From assembly GCA_025934545.1 (NCBI GenBank), contig JAICXV010000172.1:1-5904 (forward strand): DNA of 5,904 bases. The letters are read 5' to 3'. The stretch is from Verrucomicrobiia bacterium. GTDB lineage: Bacteria; Verrucomicrobiota; Verrucomicrobiia; Limisphaerales; Palsa-1400. Each line of letters opens with the position of its first letter. The first letter of the stretch is position 1. Positions 1-5,371 of this stretch are shown here, piece after piece. Under the pieces are notes generated by a model. It worked only from the letters and a program-made list of their open reading frames with translations. It was not told the origin of the DNA and made no database searches. Made by a program: the position numbers and the translations under genes.

Positions 1-434
1 CCGTTGAGGCCGCGCTGAAATATCTCGTTGTCCCTGGCGCGCTCCGCTCGCTCGCTCCCCTGCCCGTGTCGCCCCCTTTGAAAATTGGCAACGACAATGG
101 CCGCACCGTTCTCAATCCGAACGAACCTTACGCTGGCCATTACCAGGGCGACGAAGACACTCGTCGCAAACCCGCCTATCACAACGGCACAGCATGGACG
201 TGGACATTGCCAGCGTTTTGCGAAGCCCTCGCCAAAGCGTGGGACCATTCGCCGTCCGCCGTCGCCGCTGCCAAAGCATACCTGGCGAGCATGGACCATC
301 TGATGATGAGCGGTTGCCTCGGCCAAATCCCCGAAATTCTCGACGGCGACGCACCGCACACCCAACGCGGCTGCGACGCCCAAGCCTGGGGCGTCCTCGA
401 AGCGCTGCGTGTTTGGAAAATGTTGAATACTTAG
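1..434 (+). CDS. Glycogen debranching enzyme (amylo-alpha-1,6-glucosidase), C-terminal fragment
   Basis: This is the last 143 codons of a gene that enters from the left edge. The reading frame starts at base 3 and is open to the edge, so the GTG at 66 is an internal valine and not the start. The fragment contains ALRSLAP (residues 13-19), YQGDEDTRRKPAYHNGTAWTW (roughly 47-67) and GQIPEILDGDAPHTQRGC (roughly 107-123). These are the closing landmarks of the (alpha/alpha)6-barrel GDE_C domain found in GH133 enzymes, which remove the alpha-1,6-linked glucose branch stubs of glycogen in the cytoplasm. The glutamate in the PEILDG segment (about residue 111) sits where the family is expected to carry a catalytic acid; that assignment is from family knowledge and not shown here. 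An unusual spacer of about 25 residues (PLPVSPPLKIGNDNG and on) separates LRSLAP from the YxGxY segment, where many homologues have a short link. The stop at 432-434 is 4 bases before the CCA enzyme. Family call is confident; the exact substrate range cannot be seen. Confidence 0.9.
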   Translation, partial: VEAALKYLVVPGALRSLAPLPVSPPLKIGNDNGRTVLNPNEPYAGHYQGDEDTRRKPAYHNGTAWTWTLPAFCEALAKAWDHSPSAVAAAKAYLASMDHLMMSGCLGQIPEILDGDAPHTQRGCDAQAWGVLEALRVWKMLNT

Positions 435-438
435 CACC

Positions 439-1815
439 ATGGAGATTGCGCCTCCAGAACTGGACTCGATTCTGAAGGGCACTCCGCAACTTCAGCGCGC
501 CTACCTCGTCGGCGGTTGCGTGCGTGATGCGTTGTTGGGACATCCGGGAAAGGACTTCGACGTCGAAGTCTTCGGCGTTGGATACGACGAACTGGCCCGC
601 GCGCTTTCGAAATATGGACGCACCGATTTGGTCGGCCGATCGTTCGGCGTCGTGAAACTCACCACCGGCGGCGAGCACACCTACGACTTCACCATTCCAC
701 GCAAGGATTCCAAAGTCGCTCCGGGCCACAAAGGATTCAACATCGAGTTCGATCCGAACATTACTCCGCAAGATGCCGCCTCTCGCCGCGATTTTACGAT
801 CAACTCGATCATGTACGATCCGCGCTCGCGCGAAGTGTTGGATTTTTTTGGCGGCAAAACGGACCTGCAAAATCGCGTGTTGCGCCACACCAGCGATGCA
901 TTCACCGAAGATCCGTTACGCGTGTTGCGCGGAATGCAATTCGTCGCACGCTTCAATCTCACGCCTGCACCGGAAACGCTCAAACTCTGTCGCGAAATTT
1001 CCCATCACCACGGCCAACTCGCCCCGGAGCGCGTCCGAGAAGAATGGTTCAAGTGGGCCGCCAAAAGCGTCATTCCCTCCGCCGGCTTGAAGTTCCTGCT
1101 CGATACACATTGGATCGGTCATTATCCGGAACTGAAAGCATGCGTCAACACACCGCAAGAACCCGAGTGGCATCCCGAAGGCGACGTCTTCGTGCATACC
1201 GGCCATTGCTGCGATGCCTTGACGCGATTACCGGAATGGCAAGCTGAGGACGAGGAGTCGCGAATCGCCCACATGTTGGCCATTCTTGCCCACGATTTTG
1301 GAAAGCCGCAAACCACGCGGAATGAACTCAAAGATGGGCGCATGCGCATTACATCGCCCGGCCACGATGAAGTGGGTGCCGAATTGGCGAAGTTGTTTAT
1401 GGATCGCATCAACGTCCCACTGGCGATTCAAGACCGCGTCGTCCCACTTGTCCGCAATCACCTGTTCCATTTCCAAAACATCACCGACCGCGGCGTGCGA
1501 CGTTTAGCCAAACGTTTGGAGCCGGAAAATATTGAAGCACTGGCGCTGATCATGACTGCGGACGCGATGGGACGACCACCGCGTCCACCCGAAGTTCCCG
1601 AATACATCGGTCGTTTGCTTGAAAAAGCGCATGAACTACAAGTGCGCAAAAAACCCGCGCCGCCAATTTTGATGGGCCGTCATCTCATCGAATCAGGCAT
1701 GCAACCAGGCGAGGAATTCGGCCGGATATTGCACGCCGCCTACGAGGCGCAACTGGAAGGAACATTTGCCGATTTACCTGGTGCGCTGGAATGGTTGAAA
1801 ACGCAACGTCCCTGA
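439..1815 (+). CDS. cca: tRNA nucleotidyltransferase (CCA-adding) / poly(A) polymerase family with HD domain
   Basis: The 458-residue protein is a class II nucleotidyltransferase that most likely adds or repairs the 3' CCA of tRNA in the cytoplasm. Visible motifs in order: YLVGGCVRDALLG (22-34), which is the GG-xx-RD nucleotide-binding head; the catalytic DxD in KDFDVEVFG (Asp39 and Asp41); SRRDFTINS (115-123), the conserved RRDxxxN of this class; and EDPLRVLRG (157-165), part of the base-selection neck region. The C-terminal half carries an HD metal phosphohydrolase-type domain: His253 or His256, the HD pair at 285-286 in LAILAHDFGKP, His309 and His341. Length and the HD domain resemble the E. 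coli-type bifunctional CCA enzyme (412 residues), with a somewhat longer tail. A poly(A) polymerase cannot be excluded by sequence alone. The ATG at 439 fits the motif spacing, but no Shine-Dalgarno sequence precedes it. The start lies 4 bases after the debranching-enzyme stop, so translation may be coupled. Confidence 0.92.
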   Translation: MEIAPPELDSILKGTPQLQRAYLVGGCVRDALLGHPGKDFDVEVFGVGYDELARALSKYGRTDLVGRSFGVVKLTTGGEHTYDFTIPRKDSKVAPGHKGFNIEFDPNITPQDAASRRDFTINSIMYDPRSREVLDFFGGKTDLQNRVLRHTSDAFTEDPLRVLRGMQFVARFNLTPAPETLKLCREISHHHGQLAPERVREEWFKWAAKSVIPSAGLKFLLDTHWIGHYPELKACVNTPQEPEWHPEGDVFVHTGHCCDALTRLPEWQAEDEESRIAHMLAILAHDFGKPQTTRNELKDGRMRITSPGHDEVGAELAKLFMDRINVPLAIQDRVVPLVRNHLFHFQNITDRGVRRLAKRLEPENIEALALIMTADAMGRPPRPPEVPEYIGRLLEKAHELQVRKKPAPPILMGRHLIESGMQPGEEFGRILHAAYEAQLEGTFADLPGALEWLKTQRP

Positions 1816-1819
1816 CGGT

Positions 1820-2245
1820 TCAAAACATCCGTTCGTAAATTTCGTAATTCGATTTCTTCAACCCAAGCCACTCGTAAGCTTTCTGCGCCGTCGCATTATG
1901 CCCATCGACATAGAGACGAATCCCGCAAACATTGCCGGCAATTTTCGCTTCCGTCACAACATACGTATAAAGCGTCTTGAAAATCCCTTTGCCGCGCGAT
2001 GCTTCGTCCACGTAAACACTTTGCAGCCACCAAAAATTCCCGTTCCGCCAATCGCTCCATTCATACGTGATCAGCACCTGCCCGACCACTTCCCCGCCAA
2101 CCTCGGCCACAAAATAAGTCCCCTTCGCAGGATCGCGCACCAGCGCTTCCACCCCTGCCTGTACCACCGCCGCGTCCAACTGCATGTCCTCCGTTTCGCG
2201 CGCCAGCCGAATATTAAAATCGGCGATGATCGCGGCGTCCTGCAA
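1820..2245 (-). CDS. GNAT family N-acetyltransferase
   Basis: This is a small cytoplasmic acetyl-CoA-dependent acyltransferase of unknown substrate. With the only standard start in frame, TTG at 2245, it has 141 residues. The acetyl-CoA motif A is LQSVYVDEASRGKGIF (74-89). Its R-G-K-G-I-F loop matches R/QxxGxG/A except that the last small residue is Phe. Motif B is clear: LYVDGHNATAQKAYEWLGL (111-129) with the NxxAxxxY pattern (Asn117 to Tyr124). GTYFVAEVGGEVVGQVLI (42-59) forms the central strands. The sequence upstream of the TTG, read in frame, encodes KTIIRKAQ, which looks like the usual GNAT first strand (M-x-IRKAxxxDA). No ATG, GTG or other TTG lies there before an in-frame TGA at 2305-2303. 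The true start may therefore be a rare ATT (2263) or ATC (2272), or the gene may have lost its start. It converges on the CCA gene with 4 bases between stops. The family is certain; the 5' end is not. Confidence 0.85.
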   Translation of the reverse strand: MQDAAIIADFNIRLARETEDMQLDAAVVQAGVEALVRDPAKGTYFVAEVGGEVVGQVLITYEWSDWRNGNFWWLQSVYVDEASRGKGIFKTLYTYVVTEAKIAGNVCGIRLYVDGHNATAQKAYEWLGLKKSNYEIYERMF

Positions 2246-2278
2246 CTGAGCTTTTCGGATAATCGTTTTGATGAAGCC

Positions 2279-2306
2279 AGAATACTTATCCCCCTCACCG
2301 AATCAA
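2279..2306 (-). promoter_or_regulatory. Possible sigma70-like promoter for the GNAT gene
   Basis: On the minus strand, TTGATT (2306-2301) and TATTCT (2284-2279) are separated by 16 bases; each matches four of six consensus positions. Transcription from here would begin near 2272, almost at the point where the conserved GNAT strand begins, so a leaderless message is conceivable. The match is weak and could be chance. Confidence 0.2.
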
Positions 2307-2350
2307 TTCTTGATGAACTGCAAAACGTGAGTAGGTTGCCGCGTAATAAG

Positions 2351-2436
2351 AAAGCGTTTGCGGCTGAATCGCCATCGTTTCGACATAGGGGTTCGAAACG
2401 AATCCATCTCCGGAAGTTCAGCGCCGCAAACGCTTT
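2351..2436. repeat. Imperfect inverted repeat with 14-base perfect outer arms and a nested hairpin
   Basis: AAAGCGTTTGCGGC (2351-2364) is perfectly complementary to GCCGCAAACGCTTT (2423-2436). The pairing extends inward by TGAA (2365-2368) with TTCA (2417-2420), past a two-base GC bulge at 2421-2422. Inside is a second perfect pair, CGTTTCG (2376-2382) with CGAAACG (2394-2400). The plus strand continues into a T-rich run (TTCCTTTTTCTT, from 2435). The structure could be a terminator for an unseen plus-strand transcript, a folded non-coding RNA, or a short non-autonomous mobile repeat of the MITE or REP kind. No obvious target-site duplication is seen. The complementarity is certain; the role is not. 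Confidence 0.75.
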
Positions 2437-2463
2437 TCCTTTTTCTTGATGGAATAGTGTTCA

Positions 2464-2481
2464 ATCCGTGTTTCATCCGTG
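2464..2481. repeat. Short direct repeat ATCCGTG x2
   Basis: ATCCGTG occurs at 2464-2470 and again at 2475-2481, an 11-base period. The surrounding phrase (tcaatccgtgtttcatccg then tggctaaaa) has the feel of a dispersed intergenic repeat, but only genome-wide counting would show that. Confidence 0.5.
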
Positions 2482-2553
2482 GCTAAAAACCGCCGCTCAG
2501 CACCACTTTTCGCTCAAAAAATGCACATTAAGTCTCTGGCGTCTCTACAGTCT

Positions 2554-2581
2554 TTGACAGACGTTTACTTCATGGCACAAT
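2554..2581 (+). promoter_or_regulatory. Possible sigma70-like promoter upstream of the palindrome cluster
   Basis: TTGACA (2554-2559) is a perfect -35 consensus. CACAAT (2576-2581), 16 bases further, matches four of six -10 positions. A transcript would start near 2588, immediately before the three palindromes, and would give the glycosyltransferase a leader of about 520 bases. The -10 element is weak and other promoters nearer the gene are possible, for instance around TAAAAT at 3065-3070, which lacks a good -35. Confidence 0.3.
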
Positions 2582-2591
2582 TGCTACCGTA

Positions 2592-2662
2592 GCCACCGAG
2601 GCTCGGTGGCAGAACTGTATGGCAGGTTTCCAAACCTGCCGTGTCGCCGATTTCCAATCGGC
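2592..2662. repeat. Three consecutive short palindromes
   Basis: Three near-perfect hairpins follow one another. The first has 8-base arms GCCACCGA (2592-2599) and TCGGTGGC (2603-2610) with a 3-base loop. The second has 9-base arms GGCAGGTTT (2621-2629) and AAACCTGCC (2632-2640) with a 2-base centre. The third has 7-base arms GCCGATT (2646-2652) and AATCGGC (2656-2662) with a 3-base centre. The second and third share the apex TTTCCAA while their stems differ in a compensating way. They could be dispersed palindromic repeats (REP-like), a protein-binding array, or RNA hairpins in a leader. None has a following T-run, so a simple intrinsic terminator is unlikely. Confidence 0.8.
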
Positions 2663-2749
2663 CGTCGCTCGAACCAGAAAACGCTTTAACTTTTAACGAA
2701 TGGAATATTATGCAAACCGCCAGCACACAGTTGAAAATCGCCAGAATTG

Positions 2750-2788
2750 CACTGGCTGTCACCTACTGTCACTGGCTGCCGTCCACTG
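2750..2788. repeat. Imperfect 20-base tandem repeat around CACTGGCTG
   Basis: CACTGGCTG is found at 2750-2758 and 2770-2778. Each copy is followed by a similar stretch ending in CTACTG or CCACTG, giving a degenerate 20-base period. No function is suggested. Confidence 0.5.
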
Positions 2789-2952
2789 CCACCAAAAAAA
2801 CCTCTTTAAAAACCGATCTTAATCTCGCTAAGTCCAACACCCACTTACAGTTAACCTGTTTTAGCACCCCCGTTTTCAGTGTGTTTTTGTACCCAGGTCA
2901 TGGCTCACCCAAATTCACAACCAACGCTGCGACAGGCGATTACACAAAAACG

Positions 2953-2976
2953 AACTTTATCGGCTCCGCTAAAGTT
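2953..2976. repeat. Small hairpin-forming inverted repeat
   Basis: AACTTTA (2953-2959) pairs with TAAAGTT (2970-2976) across a 10-base loop that itself contains CGG and CCG. An alternative outer pairing is possible between ACGAAC (2950-2955) and GTTCGT (2983-2988). It is a modest structure that could be chance. Confidence 0.35.
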
Positions 2977-3018
2977 GTGTCGGTTCGTTCAACTCGTGTC
3001 TCCAGCCCGTTACCGTTC

Positions 3019-3038
3019 ATTCGCACCTATTCGCACCT
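3019..3038. repeat. Perfect 10-base tandem duplication
   Basis: ATTCGCACCT is repeated exactly, head to tail, at 3019-3028 and 3029-3038. It is flanked by TACCGT at 3011-3016 and 3041-3046 and TACCGC at 3051-3056. The period is not a multiple of three, which argues against this DNA being coding. It may be a replication-slippage product or a paired binding site. Confidence 0.6.
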
Positions 3039-3087
3039 AATACCGTCTCGTACCGCTTTAAAAATAAAATGTCGACGGCCCGAGCTT

Positions 3088-3110
3088 TCTCAACCCTCTC
3101 AACCCTCAAC
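3088..3110. repeat. Pyrimidine-rich tandem repeat directly before the glycosyltransferase ATG
   Basis: TCTCAACCC is present twice in tandem (3088-3096 and 3097-3105) and is followed by a partial copy TCAAC (3106-3110). It ends one base before the ATG at 3112. It takes the place where a ribosome binding site would be expected and contains no purine-rich Shine-Dalgarno core. Confidence 0.6.
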
Positions 3111-3111
3111 T

Positions 3112-4089
3112 ATGAACCCCGCTATCGCCCCGGTGGTCAATGGTAACCAAGCGAACGGCAACCGTTTTATCGCGCATTTTCGCGACCCATCCACGACTAC
3201 AAACCTCGACACAAAGCAGTTATCTTGGTATCGGAATACGGTGAGTCGGCCTTCCCCTAAAGTCCTGTTGCTGATTCCGGCCTACAACGAAGAGCGCCGG
3301 ATCGAACCGGTTTTGCGGGACTACGCCAAATACTTTCGCGACAACCACCAGGGCGAATTCGAGATTTGCGTCGTCACCAATGGTTGCCGCGACAACACCA
3401 TCGGCGTCGTTAAACGCGTCCAGGCTGATTTTCCAAATGTCGAGCTTGTCGACTTCCCTGCGCCCATCGGCAAAGGTGGCGCGCTCATCGAAGGCCTCCG
3501 TCTCGCGCCCAAGGCCGACCTGATTGGCTACGTAGATGCCGATGGCGCGACCGGTCCGAAAGCATTCGATGACTTGGTGAAACACGCCGGCGAAGCCGAT
3601 TGCATCATCGGCTCGCGTTGGATCAAGGGCGCGATCCTGCACCAATCGCAGACCGGCCAACGCCAGTTTGCCAGCCGCGTTTTTCACGCCATCGTTCAAT
3701 CCCTTTTTTGGATGAACATCCGCGACACCCAATGCGGCGCGAAAGTGCTCCATCGCGAAGTCGTCGAAAAAATCCATTCATCGCTCTGCATCGCCGACAT
3801 GGCGTTCGACATCAACCTGCTCTACCTCGTCAAGCGTGCCGGCTTCAAAACGTTGGAGGTGCCGACCGAATGGACAGACAAAGCCGGCTCAAAAGTCGCG
3901 CTCGGTCGAACGTCGCTCACCATGCTCCTGTCAGTGATCCGACTGCGTTGGATTTATTCGCCCTTCGCGTTCCTGCGGAAAATATTTCAACCGATTGAAA
4001 ACTGGGCGTATCGAAAGTTGAATGCGCCTCCGCCTGCGCCCGATCCGAAAAAGGGAGACGTTGCTAGCGGCGTGAAGTCCCCCACGTAA
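3112..4089 (+). CDS. Family 2 glycosyltransferase, dolichyl/polyprenyl-phosphate sugar transferase type
   Basis: The 325-residue protein is a GT-A fold glycosyltransferase that probably moves a sugar from a nucleotide sugar to a lipid phosphate or a growing glycan at the inner face of the membrane. KVLLLIPAYNEERRI (50-64) is the donor-binding strand, YVDADGA (140-146) holds the metal-binding DxD (Asp142, Asp144), GSRW is at 167-170, DTQCGAK (205-211) and AFDINLLYL (231-239) form the acceptor and catalytic region, and VPTEWTDKAGSKV (250-262) is the usual closing segment of Alg5/DPG-synthase-like enzymes. The normally acidic DDGSxDxT motif reads TNGCRDNT (89-96). There is no clear C-terminal transmembrane pair, and the tail is rich in Pro and Lys. 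ATG at 3112 is chosen because conserved sequence begins about 50 residues later and the upstream frame does not look coding; GTG at 3241 is an alternative. The 3' end overlaps the convergent flippase by 26 bases. Confidence 0.87.
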   Translation: MNPAIAPVVNGNQANGNRFIAHFRDPSTTTNLDTKQLSWYRNTVSRPSPKVLLLIPAYNEERRIEPVLRDYAKYFRDNHQGEFEICVVTNGCRDNTIGVVKRVQADFPNVELVDFPAPIGKGGALIEGLRLAPKADLIGYVDADGATGPKAFDDLVKHAGEADCIIGSRWIKGAILHQSQTGQRQFASRVFHAIVQSLFWMNIRDTQCGAKVLHREVVEKIHSSLCIADMAFDINLLYLVKRAGFKTLEVPTEWTDKAGSKVALGRTSLTMLLSVIRLRWIYSPFAFLRKIFQPIENWAYRKLNAPPPAPDPKKGDVASGVKSPT

Positions 4090-5371
4090 ACCACGCGCAG
4101 ACCACCATCAGCGCGAGGCTGAAAAGGCCGAGCAGTTTGACGACCATCGAAAATGCCTGCATCTGTTCCGGCATTTGCAACAGCCGATCGCTCAACGCAA
4201 ATAACGTGACGAGATAACCGACGGCAATCGCGACGGCGAACGGCACCACTTTATAACGCTCATGCGCGAGCAGATTTGTGATGAGCACATTGCTCAACGT
4301 CAGCGGCAATAACGCGAAAGCAAACCACGGCACCAGCGGTGCCGCCGCCAACATCTTGGGCGAGCCAGCGTAAATGATACGCAACGGCAACGTTGGCATA
4401 ACCGTGCAGGCCAGTGCCGCCATGATCCCGACGGCAGCAGTAAGTAGAAACGTCAACATCATCGCATCGGTTGTTTCCGATTTCGCCTTGCTGCGAACGA
4501 CGCGCGGGAACATGACCATGGCAATCGGCGAGACAAACATCATGATCGCGAACCCGGTCAGGTTCGCGCCCATGTAGAATTGCCGGCTTTCGCTGCTGAA
4601 AGTCTTTTGCACAAACAGCGCGTCGGTTGCCGTCATGAAGAGGACCGCGCCCAAACCAAACGTGAGTGGAATCACACGCGACAGCCACGGTCCCCATTTG
4701 ATTTTCGTGCCTTCGCCGGTCCAGATGTCTTTGGTTAACCAAAACCCGAGCGAGAGCGTCGCAAGCTGGCTGAAGACACAAGCCGCCATACCGCTGGCGG
4801 CCTGGCCGCCGAAAAAAATCAGAAGAACAGCGACGACGCTGAATCGCAAGACACCGTCAATAATCTGCATCCAGCCGAAACCGGCGAAATGATGTTTGCC
4901 TTGCAGAATTCCTTTGAGAATTGGAACCCAGAAAGTGGTCAACCCTACGACGATGGCAAACCACAATGCGGCCGGATTGGAAATCTTCAATACCGCAAGG
5001 ATGTCGCGGTGAGCGATGACGATGAATGCGGCAATGACCAGCCACAGAATGAACATGAGTCGCAGGATGGTGCGGGTCGTGCCGGCGAGCGCATGAACTT
5101 TTTCGGCGGTCAGAGCGGCAGCGGTTTGCTGCGCGAAAACGTTTTGCAAACCAGCGGCGGGAATGCCGAGCCAAACGAAAAACCGGAGCAGCGAATAAAA
5201 TGCGCTGTATTCGTTGGACTCCATTTTATGCGCGGCGACCGTGTGGACCACCGTCATAAACATTCCGCCGGCAACCGTGGCAATGACCATCCAGCCGCTT
5301 TGCCGAAAGAACGACAGCCGCCCCGAGGAGGACGTGCCGGATGTTTCCTTGGCGGGTGGGTTCGTCGTCAT
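4064..5371 (-). CDS. Polysaccharide/oligosaccharide flippase, MOP (Wzx-like) superfamily membrane protein
   Basis: The 435-residue protein is almost wholly hydrophobic with short charged loops, consistent with about 12 membrane helices. Examples of helices are roughly 27-47, 102-120, 134-152 and 174-188. The segment ILKGILQGKHHFAGFGW (151-167), followed by an amphipathic stretch and another helix, resembles the Q-G-x-x-x-F loop between helices in the O-antigen and teichoic-acid flippases. Such proteins move lipid-linked sugars across the inner membrane. The start is ATG at 5371, giving MTTNPPAKETSG; the frame remains open a further 124 codons upstream, but those codons overlap the M20 gene antisense to nothing and encode an Arg-rich shadow sequence. 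The ATG shares its A with the stop of the upstream gene (TGATG), which suggests translational coupling, and no Shine-Dalgarno is visible. The 3' end overlaps the glycosyltransferase gene tail to tail. The superfamily is likely; the carried substrate is unknown. Confidence 0.82.
   Translation of the reverse strand: MTTNPPAKETSGTSSSGRLSFFRQSGWMVIATVAGGMFMTVVHTVAAHKMESNEYSAFYSLLRFFVWLGIPAAGLQNVFAQQTAAALTAEKVHALAGTTRTILRLMFILWLVIAAFIVIAHRDILAVLKISNPAALWFAIVVGLTTFWVPILKGILQGKHHFAGFGWMQIIDGVLRFSVVAVLLIFFGGQAASGMAACVFSQLATLSLGFWLTKDIWTGEGTKIKWGPWLSRVIPLTFGLGAVLFMTATDALFVQKTFSSESRQFYMGANLTGFAIMMFVSPIAMVMFPRVVRSKAKSETTDAMMLTFLLTAAVGIMAALACTVMPTLPLRIIYAGSPKMLAAAPLVPWFAFALLPLTLSNVLITNLLAHERYKVVPFAVAIAVGYLVTLFALSDRLLQMPEQMQAFSMVVKLLGLFSLALMVVCAWFTWGTSRR

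Larger units (their letters stand above)
2246..3111. other. Gene-free region of about 870 bases with repeats and palindromes
   Basis: No convincing gene is seen between the GNAT 5' end and the glycosyltransferase start. The region looks richer in A and T than the flanking genes. It contains an 86-base imperfect inverted repeat (2351-2436), a two-copy ATCCGTG repeat (2464-2481), a possible promoter (2554-2581), three consecutive palindromes (2592-2662), an imperfect 20-base repeat around CACTGGCTG (2750-2788), a small hairpin (2953-2976), a perfect 10-base tandem repeat (3019-3038) and a pyrimidine-rich repeat just before the glycosyltransferase ATG (3088-3110). A frame in phase with the glycosyltransferase is open from 2641, but its codons (several TTA, ATA and AGA) and its residue make-up (rich in Ser and Thr, no recognisable motif) do not look like a protein. 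Confidence 0.75.

Noticed and set aside
42..60. GCTC-type simple repeat at the left edge
   Set aside because: It encodes the conserved LRSLAP residues of the debranching enzyme, so codon choice explains it.
66..434. A separate 122-residue gene starting at GTG 66
   Set aside because: The frame is open to the left edge and the residues before the GTG (ALRSLAP) belong to the same debranching-enzyme domain, so this is a fragment of a larger gene.
112..888. A 258-codon open frame on the minus strand
   Set aside because: It lies opposite the debranching and CCA genes, is rich in Arg and shows no family motif; it is a by-product of their codon usage.
1808..1835. A bidirectional terminator between the CCA and GNAT stops
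   Set aside because: Only a 4-base complement (ACGG/CCGT) with no T-run is present.
2385..2412. A tRNA-like T-loop (GGGGTTCGAAACGAATCC)
   Set aside because: The flanking bases do not form a T-stem, and no acceptor, D or anticodon arms are found nearby; the TTCGAA is part of the nested hairpin.
1898..2449. A 183-codon open frame on the plus strand across the GNAT gene
   Set aside because: It is mostly antisense to a gene with clear acetyl-CoA motifs and then runs through the inverted repeat; no protein family is apparent.
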